From Pseudomonas sp. CFBP13508 (GTDB lineage Bacteria > Pseudomonadota > Gammaproteobacteria > Pseudomonadales > Pseudomonadaceae): a DNA stretch of 64,000 nucleotides. Positions 1-7,957 of the stretch are shown here, piece by piece (within the stretch, counting starts at the first letter, position 1; every line of letters starts with the position of its first letter). The stretch covers positions 1 through 64,000 of the forward strand of contig NZ_QFZZ01000010.1 in NCBI RefSeq assembly GCF_005233515.1. Reading direction: 5' to 3'. Both the position numbers and the translations under genes were made by a program. The notes beneath the pieces were generated by a model. That model did not search any database, was not told the DNA's origin, and was given only the letters and a program-made list of their open reading frames with translations.

Positions 1-59
1 CCCTCCCTCGATGATCAGTCGAGAACTATCGCTCCTGACGGAGCGTTAGTCGAGATACA

Positions 60-86
60 AGGAGCTGCCGAAGGCTGCGATCTTTT
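60..86. repeat. Single family A REP end
   Basis: A single copy of the family A repeat core (GGAGCTGCCGAAGGCTGCGA followed by TCTTTT) runs directly into the stop codon of the permease gene that ends at 85. No inverted partner is seen in the preceding 59 bases, which hold nothing else I can recognise apart from a weak partial inverted pairing. Confidence 0.75.
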
Positions 87-1650
87 AGCGGCTCAGATAC
101 ATCCGCGTCGTCAGCAGATAAACCGGCAACCCCGAGACCACAATCAACAACGCCGCATAAGGCGCCGCCGCCGCAAACTCGACATTCGCCGTATGCGCCC
201 AGACTTCGGTCGCCAATGTATTGAGTCCGGTTGGGCTGAGCAGCAACGTTGCCGTCAATTCCTTCATCGCATCAAGAAATACCAGCGCAAACGCTGCGCC
301 CAGTGCCGGGAAAATGATCGGTAAGGTCACCCGGCAAAACGCGGTGAACGACGATGCGCCTAATGTCCGCGCCGCTTCTTCCAGCTGCGGTGCAGCCTTG
401 TTCAGCGCAGTGCGGATCGGCGCCTGCGCCAATGGCAGGAACAGCAGCGCATAGGCGATCAGCAGCAAGCCCGACGTCTGATACAGCACTGGCACGTAAT
501 GCAGGGCGAAATACACCAGCGTCAACGCAATCACCAGCCCCGGCAGCGCGTGCAACAGATAAGGCAGGCGTTCGGCCCAGATTGCCAATCGGCCTTTATA
601 GCGCACCACCAGCAACCCGACCGGCACCGCCAGCACCAGGCACAGCGCCGCACCGCCCAATGACAATGCCAGCGATGACAACAGCGCCTCGGTGATCGCC
701 GCTACCGGGAGCGCCGCCGACGAACCGACCGCCAGCCAGTAGGCCAACATCCCCAACGGAATGCCGCTGCCGATAATCGCCAGCAACAGGCAATACAACT
801 GACCTGCCGCCGCCCATGGCCCAAGCTTCACTTGCTCAGCCTGTCGCGCCGCGCCTTGGCCGGTGCGCACATGCCGGCCCTTGCCACGCACCCGCAGCTC
901 CAGCCACAACAGCAGCAGACACAGCGCCAGCAACACCGCCGAAAGCATCGCGGCGTTGGCATTGCTGAATTCCAGTTCGAATTGCTGGTAGATCGCCGTG
1001 GTGAAGGTTTGCAGGCCGATGATCGACAGCGCGCCGAATTCCACCAGCATGTGCAGGGCAATCAGCAGCGAACCGGCCAGCAGCGATGGCCACAGCAGCG
1101 GCAGGGTGACGCGGAAAAATACGCCCCAGCGATTCTGTCCCAACGTGCGGGCGGATTCTTCGAGGGAGGGATCGAGATTGCGCAGGGTCGCCGCTACTGG
1201 CAGGAAGATCAGCGGATACTTCGACAGGCTCATCACCAGAATCGCCCCGCCTAGGCCTTCGAATTGCGCGCTGAGCGAGACCCAGGTGAAGCTGCTGACA
1301 AACGCCGGCACCGCAAACGGCAGGCACAGGATCACGCCCCACAGGCGCCGCCCTGGCAGATTGCTGCGCTCCAGCAGCCACGCCAGCGACAGACCTATCA
1401 CGGCGCAGGTAACCGTCACGCCGACCATCAATGCCAAGGTGTTGCGCAGCAGGCCAAACACATACGGGCGCCACAACAGGTGCAGCGCCTCGGCCCATCC
1501 GGCCTGCCAGGCTTTCAGTCCGACATAGGCCAGTGGCAGCAGGCTCATGACCACCAGTAGCAACACCGGCAGCACCAGCCAGATCGACGGACGTTTGCGC
1601 CTTGGTACATAACCCCCGCGCGCGGCGGGGGCCGATAACGATGCTGCCAT
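85..1650 (-). CDS. Ferric iron ABC transporter permease (FbpB/SfuB/HitB type)
   Basis: A 521-residue inner-membrane permease that would pass ferric iron delivered by the periplasmic binding protein into the cytoplasm. It is a fused double permease: about 12 hydrophobic segments, with two copies of the EAA loop that contacts the ATPase, near residues 164-190 (EESARTLG...) and 424-450 (EEAARTLG...), as in SfuB/FbpB. The N-terminus is basic (residues 12-20), which fits the inside-positive rule. Its ATG overlaps the stop of the binding-protein gene by one base (ATGA), so the two are translationally coupled. No ATPase gene follows within the window; it must lie beyond the left edge or elsewhere. 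Substrate is assigned from the partner protein. Confidence 0.9.
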   Translation of the reverse strand: MAASLSAPAARGGYVPRRKRPSIWLVLPVLLLVVMSLLPLAYVGLKAWQAGWAEALHLLWRPYVFGLLRNTLALMVGVTVTCAVIGLSLAWLLERSNLPGRRLWGVILCLPFAVPAFVSSFTWVSLSAQFEGLGGAILVMSLSKYPLIFLPVAATLRNLDPSLEESARTLGQNRWGVFFRVTLPLLWPSLLAGSLLIALHMLVEFGALSIIGLQTFTTAIYQQFELEFSNANAAMLSAVLLALCLLLLWLELRVRGKGRHVRTGQGAARQAEQVKLGPWAAAGQLYCLLLAIIGSGIPLGMLAYWLAVGSSAALPVAAITEALLSSLALSLGGAALCLVLAVPVGLLVVRYKGRLAIWAERLPYLLHALPGLVIALTLVYFALHYVPVLYQTSGLLLIAYALLFLPLAQAPIRTALNKAAPQLEEAARTLGASSFTAFCRVTLPIIFPALGAAFALVFLDAMKELTATLLLSPTGLNTLATEVWAHTANVEFAAAAPYAALLIVVSGLPVYLLTTRMYLSR

Positions 1651-2660
1651 CAGTTCAGGCCAACTTCGCGTTCCAGTTCCAGCGCTTCTTCAGCGTTGCC
1701 CAGATCCGCCGGGGTGACGTTCGGCGCTTCCAGTTCGCTGAACGGCTTGAGGCCGCGATCCGATTCCATGCCTTTGTGCAGCGGGTATTCAGCGGTGGTC
1801 TGAGTGATCACGCGCTGACCTTCTTCGCTGGCCATGAAGGCGAGGAATTGCTGGGCTTCTTTTGGATGTTTGCTGGATTTCAGCACGGCAGCACTGGACA
1901 CGGTGATCAGGCCGCCAGCGTCGCCGCCGGTGAAGTAATGCAGTTTGGAATCGAGCTTGCCTTTCTCGCGTTGCAGGGCGAACCAGTAGTAGTTGTTCAC
2001 CAGCACGGTAGCGACTTCGCCGTTTTCCACAGCTTTGAGCGCGACCATGTTGTTGCTGTAGGTCTTGCCGAACGCGCGCAGGCCGGTCAGCCATTCTTCG
2101 GCAGCGTCACGCCCGTGCAGTTTGATGATTGCTACAGCTTGTTCCTGGAAGGCGCCACTGGTCGGGACGAAGCCGACCTTGCCCTGCCACTGCGGCTCGG
2201 AAAATTCCATTACCGATTTCGGCAGATCTTTTTCATCGATCAGTTTCGGATTGAACGCGACCACGCGGACGCGGGCGGTAACGCCAATCCAGGTACCGTT
2301 GGCGGCGACGTATTTTTCCGGCAAAACCGCTAGGGTGGCGTCATCGGCCTTGGCCAGCAGACCCTGTTCGCCGAGGTTGTTCAGCGGCGGCGACTCTTCG
2401 GTGTAGATCACATCGGCGGGCGAGCGGTCGCCTTCTTCGATGATCTGGCTCGCGAGCTGGTTGCTGCTGCCTTTGCGCACGTTGACGTGAATGCCGGTCT
2501 TGGCTTCAAAAGCCTTGGCAATCGCGTCGCCGACTTCCTTGTGCTGGCCGTTGTAGAGAGTCAGGGAAACCGCATCGGCAGCCTGGGTGAGGGGAGTGGC
2601 GAGTGCCAGGCCGAGGAGGGTGAAGGTCAGGCCTCGGCGCAGGGTATTTCGAAACGTCAT
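1650..2660 (-). CDS. Ferric iron ABC transporter substrate-binding protein (FbpA/SfuA type)
   Basis: A 336-residue periplasmic iron-binding protein. Residues 1-27 form a signal peptide (RR-containing n-region, hydrophobic core, cleavage after TQA). The mature part begins with the LTLYNGQHKE segment typical of FbpA-type proteins, and residues 222-226 (NNYYW) contain the adjacent tyrosine pair that binds ferric iron in FbpA. The length is normal for the family. It is the first gene of a two-gene operon with the permease, overlapping it by one base. A possible Fur site lies about 40 bases upstream (2698-2719), consistent with iron repression. Iron rather than another substrate is an inference from family features. 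Confidence 0.92.
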   Translation of the reverse strand: MTFRNTLRRGLTFTLLGLALATPLTQAADAVSLTLYNGQHKEVGDAIAKAFEAKTGIHVNVRKGSSNQLASQIIEEGDRSPADVIYTEESPPLNNLGEQGLLAKADDATLAVLPEKYVAANGTWIGVTARVRVVAFNPKLIDEKDLPKSVMEFSEPQWQGKVGFVPTSGAFQEQAVAIIKLHGRDAAEEWLTGLRAFGKTYSNNMVALKAVENGEVATVLVNNYYWFALQREKGKLDSKLHYFTGGDAGGLITVSSAAVLKSSKHPKEAQQFLAFMASEEGQRVITQTTAEYPLHKGMESDRGLKPFSELEAPNVTPADLGNAEEALELEREVGLN

Positions 2661-2697
2661 TCGCAGGGTTCCTCACTGTCGCATTGCAAAAACTTGC

Positions 2698-2719
2698 AAC
2701 AATGATAAACGATATTGTT
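2698..2719 (-). promoter_or_regulatory. Possible Fur-binding site
   Basis: The sequence AACAATGATAAACGATATTG (first 20 bases) is AT-rich in a GC-rich setting, has AACAAT/ATTGTT ends in inverted orientation and contains a TGATAA hexamer as in the Fur box. It sits 38-59 bases upstream of the iron-binding protein ATG. The match to the 19-bp consensus is only partial. Confidence 0.4.
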
Positions 2720-2754
2720 TCTCAAGTGCGCCTTGTGCGGGGCAAGGTGATCGG

Positions 2755-2871
2755 GTAGGAGCTGCCGAAGGCTCGGGCCGCGTTCGACGATCTTTTGATC
2801 TGCCTCCTGCGAGTTACGGGGAAAAGCAAGATCAAGAGATCGCAGCCTCGTTGCACTCGTCAGCTCCTACA
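2755..2871. repeat. Family A REP pair, diverged
   Basis: GTAGGAGCTGCCGAAGGCT at 2755-2773 is mirrored by AGATCGCAGCC...CAGCTCCTAC at 2837-2870, giving an imperfect inverted pair with GATCTTTTGATC near the centre. The left arm is degenerate compared with other family A copies in the window. Confidence 0.75.
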
Positions 2872-2912
2872 CGCTCCTGCGGGACCTGCGGAAATTCAGG
2901 AAGCCAGAAACG

Positions 2913-2938
2913 CAAAAACCCGCTTTCGCGGGTTTTTG
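2913..2938 (-). terminator. Intrinsic terminator of downstream tRNA-Leu
   Basis: AAAAACCCGCTTTCGCGGGT followed by TTTT is a symmetrical hairpin with A and T tracts, 33 bases downstream of the tRNA gene read on the minus strand. Nearly the same hairpin follows the second tRNA copy. Confidence 0.88.
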
Positions 2939-2970
2939 TGAAATCCAAGGCCTGAACCTTGAATTTGAAT

Positions 2971-3057
2971 TGGTGCCCAGAAGAAGACTCGAACTTCCAC
3001 GACCGTAAGGTCACCAGCACCTGAAGCTGGCGTGTCTACCAATTTCACCATCTGGGC
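2971..3057 (-). tRNA. tRNA-Leu (CAG)
   Basis: Read on the minus strand the 87 bases fold as a class II tRNA: acceptor GCCCAGA/TCTGGGC, D-arm with GGTAGACA, anticodon stem CCAGC/GCTGG around loop TTCAGGT (anticodon CAG), a long variable arm, T-arm GTTCGAGTC and an encoded CCA end. It reads leucine CUG codons, the dominant leucine codon in these genes. It is the downstream member of a tandem pair; the two differ only in one or two acceptor-stem pairs near the 5' and 3' ends. Confidence 0.97.
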
Positions 3058-3092
3058 AATCATCGCAAGCGTTGCCGCTGTTGATGTGGCGC

Positions 3093-3121
3093 ACTATACG
3101 GAGGCCTTTTTGATCTGTAAA
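3093..3121 (-). promoter_or_regulatory. Sigma-70 promoter for downstream tRNA-Leu
   Basis: On the minus strand TTTACA and TATAGT are separated by exactly 17 bases, followed by a GC-rich stretch typical of stable-RNA promoters. The -10 is about 36 bases before the tRNA 5' end. The upstream copy has the same elements. Confidence 0.8.
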
Positions 3122-3173
3122 CCCCTGATTTGGTTTTAATAAATCAGTGTGAACAAAAGCTTTCCCGCAAATG

Positions 3174-3199
3174 CAAAAAACCCGCTTTCGCGGGTTTTG
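3174..3199 (-). terminator. Intrinsic terminator of upstream tRNA-Leu
   Basis: CCCGCTTTCGCGGG flanked by A6 and T4 forms a strong hairpin between the two tRNA genes, so the pair need not be cotranscribed. Same stem as at 2913-2938. Confidence 0.88.
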
Positions 3200-3237
3200 T
3201 GTGAGTGTTGAAACTGATCTAGTCTCAAACTCGAAAT

Positions 3238-3324
3238 TGGTGCCCAGGAGAAGACTCGAACTTCCACGACCGTAAGGTCACCAGCACCTGAAGCTGGCGT
3301 GTCTACCAATTTCACCACCTGGGC
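3238..3324 (-). tRNA. tRNA-Leu (CAG), second copy
   Basis: Minus-strand class II tRNA of 87 bases including CCA. Acceptor GCCCAGG/CCTGGGC, anticodon loop TTCAGGT (CAG), long variable arm and T-arm identical to the copy at 2971-3057. It has its own promoter upstream and its own terminator downstream, so the repeated unit is promoter-tRNA-terminator of about 265 bases. Confidence 0.97.
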
Positions 3325-3360
3325 ATCATCGAAAGCGCTTGTGCGTCGTCGATGGCGCGC

Positions 3361-3389
3361 ACTATACGGAGCGTCTTTTTAACTGTAAA
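3361..3389 (-). promoter_or_regulatory. Sigma-70 promoter for upstream tRNA-Leu
   Basis: TTTACA, 17-base spacer, TATAGT on the minus strand, in the same position relative to the tRNA as the copy at 3093-3121 and embedded in the same flanking words (GCGCACTATACGGAG on the plus strand). Confidence 0.8.
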
Positions 3390-3549
3390 CCCCTGCCGCA
3401 GAAAAAACTGAATTTTTTTACCAGCGGCGTTCAAAACGGTGTCGGAGCGTCGATACAAGGCCTTGCACAGCCTTATAGAAGCGGAAATTTCCCGTTTCCC
3501 GGCGCCTATGCCAAACTAACCCGTATATAGACAAGGTGAAAACTCTCTA

Positions 3550-6180
3550 ATGGCCGATTGGCAGTCCCTCGATCCCGAGGCCGCTCGTGAAGCGGAAAAA
3601 TACGAAAACCCTATTCCCAGCCGCGAACTGATCCTGGCGCACCTCGCCGATCGGGGTTCGCCTGCTGCCCGCGAGCAACTGGTCGAAGAGTTTGGTCTGA
3701 CCACAGAAGACCAGATCGAGGCCCTGCGCCGCCGCTTGCGCGCCATGGAGCGCGACGCTCAACTGATCTACACCCGCCGGGGCACTTATGCGCCGGTGGA
3801 CAAGCTCGACCTGATTCTCGGCCGCATCAGCGGTCACCGTGACGGTTTCGGCTTCCTGGTGCCGGACGACGGCAGCGACGACCTGTTCATGAGCCCGGCG
3901 CAAATGCGTCTGGTGTTCGACGGTGACCGCGCGCTGGCCCGGGTTTCCGGGCTCGACCGCCGTGGTCGCCGCGAAGGCGTGATCGTTGAAGTAGTGTCCC
4001 GCGCTCACGAAACCATCGTTGGCCGCTACTTCGAAGAGGGCGGTATCGGTTTCGTGGTTGCCGACAATCCGAAGATCCAGCAGGAAGTGCTGGTGACGCC
4101 GGGGCGCAACGCCAACGCGCAGATCGGTCAGTTCGTCGAAGTGAAAATCACCCACTGGCCAACGCCGCGCTTCCAGCCGCAAGGCGATGTGGTCGAAGTG
4201 GTCGGCAACTACATGGCGCCGGGCATGGAAATCGATGTTGCCCTGCGCACTTACGATATTCCGCACGTCTGGCCTGAAGCGGTTGTGAAAGAAGCCGCCA
4301 AGCTCAAGCCGGAAGTCGAAGAAAAAGACAAAGAGAAGCGCATCGATTTGCGCCATCTGCCGTTCGTCACCATCGACGGCGAAGACGCCCGCGACTTCGA
4401 TGACGCGGTCTACTGCGAAGCCAAACCGGGCAAGCTGCGCCTGTTCTCCGGTGGCTGGAAGTTGTACGTGGCGATTGCCGACGTTTCCAGCTACGTGAAG
4501 ATCGGCTCGGCGCTGGACAACGAAGCTCAGGTTCGCGGCAACTCGGTGTACTTCCCCGAGCGCGTGATCCCGATGCTGCCGGAGCAGCTGTCCAACGGCC
4601 TGTGCTCGCTGAACCCGCAAGTCGATCGTCTGGCTATGGTTTGCGAGATGACCATCTCCAAGTCCGGCGAAATGACCGACTACTGCTTCTATGAGGCGGT
4701 GATCCATTCCCACGCCCGTCTGACCTACAACAAGGTCAGCGCGATGCTGGAAACGCCGAAGGCGACCGAAGCGCGCAAATTGCGCGGCGAGTACACCGAC
4801 GTCGTGCCGCACCTCAAGCAGCTCTACGCCTTGTACAAAGTATTGCTGGCTGCCCGTCACGTGCGTGGCGCGATCGATTTCGAAACCCAGGAAACCCGGA
4901 TCATCTTCGGTTCCGAGCGCAAGATTGCCGAAATCCGTCCGACTGTCCGTAACGATGCGCACAAGCTGATCGAGGAATGCATGCTGGCGGCCAACGTGGC
5001 CACTGCCGAATTCCTCAAGAAGCACGAAATTCCTGCGCTGTATCGCGTTCACGCCGGTCCGCCGCCAGAGCGTCTGGAAAAACTGCGCGCGTTCCTTGGT
5101 GAGCTCGGTCTGTCCCTGCACAAAGGCAAAGACGGTCCGTCGCCGAAGGATTATCAGGCTTTGCTGGCGAGCATCAAGGATCGTCCGGATTTCCACCTGA
5201 TCCAGACCGTGATGCTGCGCTCATTGAGCCAGGCGGTGTACAGCGCTGAAAACGACGGCCACTTCGGCCTGAATTACGAAGCCTATACCCACTTCACCTC
5301 GCCGATCCGTCGTTACCCGGACCTGCTCACGCACCGGGCAATTCGCAGCGTGATCCATTCGAAACAGGATACCCCGCACGTTCGTCGTGCCGGTGCGATG
5401 ACCATTCCCAAGGCGCGCATCTATCCGTACGACGAAGCAGCGCTGGAGCAGCTCGGCGAGCAGTGCTCGATGAGCGAGCGCCGTGCCGACGAAGCGACCC
5501 GCGACGTGGTGAACTGGCTCAAGTGCGAGTTCATGAAGGATCGCGTCGGCGAGTCGTTCCCGGGCGTGATCACCGCCGTGACCGGTTTTGGTCTGTTCGT
5601 CGAACTGACCGATATCTATGTTGAAGGCCTGGTACACGTCACCGCGCTGCCGGGTGATTACTACCACTTCGATCCTGTGCATCACCGCCTGGCGGGCGAG
5701 CGCACCGGTCGCAGTTTCCGTCTCGGCGACACCGTTGAAGTACGCGTCATGCGCGTTGATCTTGACGAGCGCAAGATCGACTTCGAGATGGCCGAGAAAA
5801 CCATCAGCGCGCCGATCGGTCGCAAGAAACGTGGCGCCGAAACCGCTGCGCCTGCTGCCAAGGCTGCGGAAGAAAAGGCTCCAGCGAAAACCGCCAGCCG
5901 TCGTCCGGCCAAGGAAAAGGTTGCCGAAGCCTATCGCCCGAGCGATGCCGTGGCGAAAAACGCTGAACTGCGCAAAAGCCGTGAATTGAAGAAGGCCTTG
6001 CTGGCCGATGCGAAAAACGGTGGTAAAGCGGCGTCCGGGGGAAAGACCGGACGGTCGGCGCCTGACAGGGCGACCGACGGCAAGCCAGCCAAGCCAAGCA
6101 AACACCGTAAGGGCCCGCCAAAAGCGGGTTCCGCTCCAGCCAAGAGTGGCGGGGCGCGTAAACCGAAGGCGAAGTCATGA
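3550..6180 (+). CDS. rnr: Ribonuclease R
   Basis: An 876-residue processive 3'-5' exoribonuclease that degrades structured RNA, takes part in rRNA and tmRNA-linked quality control, and acts in the cytosol. In order: an N-terminal winged-helix region (about 20-80), two cold-shock/OB domains (about 85-230), the RNB catalytic domain with the metal-binding motif TIDGEDARDFDDA at 274-286, an S1 domain (about 650-730, VGESFPGVITAVTGFGLFVEL), and a long Lys/Arg/Ala-rich tail to 876, characteristic of RNase R rather than RNase II. It overlaps rlmB by four bases, forming the conserved rnr-rlmB operon. The ATG follows an AAGGTG element. Confidence 0.98.
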   Translation: MADWQSLDPEAAREAEKYENPIPSRELILAHLADRGSPAAREQLVEEFGLTTEDQIEALRRRLRAMERDAQLIYTRRGTYAPVDKLDLILGRISGHRDGFGFLVPDDGSDDLFMSPAQMRLVFDGDRALARVSGLDRRGRREGVIVEVVSRAHETIVGRYFEEGGIGFVVADNPKIQQEVLVTPGRNANAQIGQFVEVKITHWPTPRFQPQGDVVEVVGNYMAPGMEIDVALRTYDIPHVWPEAVVKEAAKLKPEVEEKDKEKRIDLRHLPFVTIDGEDARDFDDAVYCEAKPGKLRLFSGGWKLYVAIADVSSYVKIGSALDNEAQVRGNSVYFPERVIPMLPEQLSNGLCSLNPQVDRLAMVCEMTISKSGEMTDYCFYEAVIHSHARLTYNKVSAMLETPKATEARKLRGEYTDVVPHLKQLYALYKVLLAARHVRGAIDFETQETRIIFGSERKIAEIRPTVRNDAHKLIEECMLAANVATAEFLKKHEIPALYRVHAGPPPERLEKLRAFLGELGLSLHKGKDGPSPKDYQALLASIKDRPDFHLIQTVMLRSLSQAVYSAENDGHFGLNYEAYTHFTSPIRRYPDLLTHRAIRSVIHSKQDTPHVRRAGAMTIPKARIYPYDEAALEQLGEQCSMSERRADEATRDVVNWLKCEFMKDRVGESFPGVITAVTGFGLFVELTDIYVEGLVHVTALPGDYYHFDPVHHRLAGERTGRSFRLGDTVEVRVMRVDLDERKIDFEMAEKTISAPIGRKKRGAETAAPAAKAAEEKAPAKTASRRPAKEKVAEAYRPSDAVAKNAELRKSRELKKALLADAKNGGKAASGGKTGRSAPDRATDGKPAKPSKHRKGPPKAGSAPAKSGGARKPKAKS

Positions 6181-6941
6181 GTCAGTTGGAAAAAATCTAC
6201 GGCGTTCACGCGGTAGAAGCGTTGCTGCGTCACCATCCCAAGCGCGTCAAGCAGATCTGGCTGGCGGAAAGCCGCAACGATCCGCGCGTGCAGACGCTGG
6301 TCGAGCTGGCCAATGAAAACCGTGTTCAGGTCGGCCAGGCCGAGCGCCGCGAAATGGACGCCTGGGTTGAAGGCGTGCACCAGGGCGTGGTCGCGGAAGT
6401 CAGCCCGAGTCAGGTCTGGGGCGAGGCGATGCTTGATGAGTTGCTCGATCGCACCGAAGGCGCTCCGCTGCTGCTGGTGCTCGACGGCGTGACCGATCCG
6501 CACAACCTCGGCGCCTGCCTGCGTTCGGCCGATGCGGCCGGTGCGCTGGCGGTGATCGTGCCGAAGGACAAGTCGGCCACGCTGACGCCGGTGGTGCGTA
6601 AAGTTGCCTGCGGCGCGGCGGAAGTGATTCCGCTGGTGGCCGTGACCAACCTGGCTCGCACTCTGGAAAAACTTCAGCAGCGCGGTTTGTGGGTTGTCGG
6701 TACGGCCGGTGAAGCCGAGGTCAGCATTTATGACCAGGACCTCACCGGCCCGACCATTCTGATCATGGGCGCTGAAGGCAAAGGCATGCGCCGCCTGACC
6801 CGCGAGCACTGCGACTATCTGGTGAACCTGCCGATGGCCGGCAGTGTCAGCAGCCTCAACGTCTCGGTCGCCACAGGCGTGTGCCTGTTCGAAGCCCAGC
6901 GCCAGCGCGGCGCAAAAGCCAAGGCTGCCGCAAAAAAATAA
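6177..6941 (+). CDS. rlmB: 23S rRNA (guanosine-2'-O-)-methyltransferase RlmB
   Basis: A 254-residue SPOUT-class methyltransferase that methylates the ribose of G2251 in the peptidyl-transferase P-loop of 23S rRNA using S-adenosylmethionine. An N-terminal substrate-binding domain (YGVHAVEALL near residues 6-15) is followed by the knotted catalytic domain with its three SpoU motifs: DPHNLGACLRSADAAG, IMGAEGKGMRRL and NLPMAGSVSSLNVSVATG. The length matches E. coli RlmB (about 243). The start codon overlaps the rnr stop (ATGA), indicating translational coupling. A family A repeat pair follows. Confidence 0.97.
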   Translation: MSQLEKIYGVHAVEALLRHHPKRVKQIWLAESRNDPRVQTLVELANENRVQVGQAERREMDAWVEGVHQGVVAEVSPSQVWGEAMLDELLDRTEGAPLLLVLDGVTDPHNLGACLRSADAAGALAVIVPKDKSATLTPVVRKVACGAAEVIPLVAVTNLARTLEKLQQRGLWVVGTAGEAEVSIYDQDLTGPTILIMGAEGKGMRRLTREHCDYLVNLPMAGSVSSLNVSVATGVCLFEAQRQRGAKAKAAAKK

Positions 6942-6958
6942 GCTTTACTGCGAGGCCT

Positions 6959-7052
6959 GTAGGAGCTGTCGAGTGCAACGAGGCTGCGATCTTTTGATCT
7001 TGCTTTGAAAAAAATCACAGTCAAAAGATCGCAGCCTTCGGCAGCTCCTACA
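6959..7052. repeat. Family A REP pair (inverted)
   Basis: GTAGGAGCTGTCGAGTGC...GCTGCGATCTTTTGATC on the left is mirrored by TCAAAAGATCGCAGCCTTCGGCAGCTCCTAC on the right. The pair lies between rlmB and the rpsF promoter. Confidence 0.9.
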
Positions 7053-7091
7053 CGGGTCGCCCGGTGGTTGTTCAAATAATCACCAATTGCC

Positions 7092-7120
7092 TTGCGCCCC
7101 CGCAGTCCCTTCTCTACAAT
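7092..7120 (+). promoter_or_regulatory. Sigma-70 promoter of the rpsF operon
   Basis: TTGCGC, a 17-base spacer and TACAAT form a near-consensus promoter 119 bases before the rpsF ATG. A transcript from here would carry a leader of about 110 bases. Confidence 0.75.
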
Positions 7121-7126
7121 TGCGCC

Positions 7127-7238
7127 CCTTGCTGTGACGGCAGGCACGCATGTGCCCCGTGCCAGCAAGTCCATAAGTGTCATTCACTCCTTGTCTGACC
7201 GTTTTTGAGCGGCAGGCTACAACCCGTAAGGAGCATTC
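7127..7238 (+). promoter_or_regulatory. rpsF mRNA leader, possible S6:S18 autoregulatory site
   Basis: The leader contains several short complementary stretches (GGCACGCATGTGCC; ACCG...CGG ahead of the ribosome-binding site). rpsF-rpsR leaders in many bacteria carry an RNA motif bound by the S6:S18 complex. I infer that this leader may do the same; I cannot show the exact fold by eye. The ribosome-binding site is AAGGAG, 7 bases from the ATG. Confidence 0.3.
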
Positions 7239-7661
7239 ATGCGTCATTACGAAATCATCTTTCTGGTCCACCCGGATCAGAGCGAGCAAGTCGGCGGCAT
7301 GGTTGAGCGTTACACCAAGCTGATCGAAGAAGACGGCGGCAAAATCCACCGTCTGGAAGACTGGGGCCGTCGTCAACTGGCCTACGCAATCAACAATGTT
7401 CACAAGGCTCACTACGTGATGCTGAACGTTGAGTGCACTGGCAAGGCCCTGGCCGAGCTGGAAGACAACTTCCGCTACAACGATGCAGTGATCCGTAACC
7501 TGGTCATCCGTCGCGACGAAGCCGTTACCGGCCAGTCCGAGATGCTCAAGGCTGAAGAAAACCGCAGTGAGCGCCGTGAGCGTCGCGACCGTCCTGAGCA
7601 CGAAGGCGCCGAAGGCACCGACAGTGATGACAGCGACAACAGCGATAACGCTGACGAGTAA
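7239..7661 (+). CDS. rpsF: 30S ribosomal protein S6
   Basis: A 140-residue small-subunit protein that binds 16S rRNA in the platform as a heterodimer with S18. It starts MRHYEIIFLVHPDQS and contains GGKIHRLEDWGRRQLAYAIN and YRYNDAVIRN-type segments diagnostic of S6. The C-terminal tail from about residue 118 is highly acidic and low-complexity (EGTDSDDSDNSDNADE), reminiscent of the glutamate tail that RimK modifies in E. coli S6, though here it is Asp/Ser-rich and ends in a single Glu. First gene of the rpsF-rpsR-membrane protein-rplI operon. Confidence 0.98.
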   Translation: MRHYEIIFLVHPDQSEQVGGMVERYTKLIEEDGGKIHRLEDWGRRQLAYAINNVHKAHYVMLNVECTGKALAELEDNFRYNDAVIRNLVIRRDEAVTGQSEMLKAEENRSERRERRDRPEHEGAEGTDSDDSDNSDNADE

Positions 7662-7690
7662 TCCACGGACCTTATTAAGGAGCCTATCAA

Positions 7691-7921
7691 ATGGCACGTT
7701 TCTTCCGTCGTCGTAAATTCTGCCGCTTCACCGCTGAAGACGTGAAAGAGATCGACTACAAAGATCTCAACACTCTGAAAGCCTACGTATCCGAGACCGG
7801 CAAAATCGTTCCAAGCCGCATCACCGGTACCAAAGCTCGTTATCAGCGTCAGCTGGCCACCGCTATCAAGCGCGCCCGCTTCCTGGCCCTGCTGGCCTAC
7901 ACCGACAGCCACGGCCGCTGA
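7691..7921 (+). CDS. rpsR: 30S ribosomal protein S18
   Basis: A 76-residue basic small-subunit protein, partner of S6. It begins [16 protein letters not shown] and contains the conserved core [20 protein letters not shown] and the [19 protein letters not shown] helix. Strong ribosome-binding site (TAAGGAG) 29 bases after rpsF. Length matches the family (75). Confidence 0.99.
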
Positions 7922-7957
7922 GACCGGGCAGTCGACAAGTAGCAAAGGATTGAATGC

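Noticed and set aside
490..510. TGGCACG words in coding DNA as sigma-54 promoters
   Set aside because: At 490, 7691 and 29010 the TTGC element is missing at the required distance.
3547..5196. 549-codon open frame antisense to rnr
   Set aside because: A GC-rich shadow frame opposite a certain gene; composition and lack of a ribosome-binding site argue against coding. The same applies to the long antisense frames over ygiQ (18551-20671), the transglutaminase gene (20895-23300) and the ATP-grasp gene (25453-26991).
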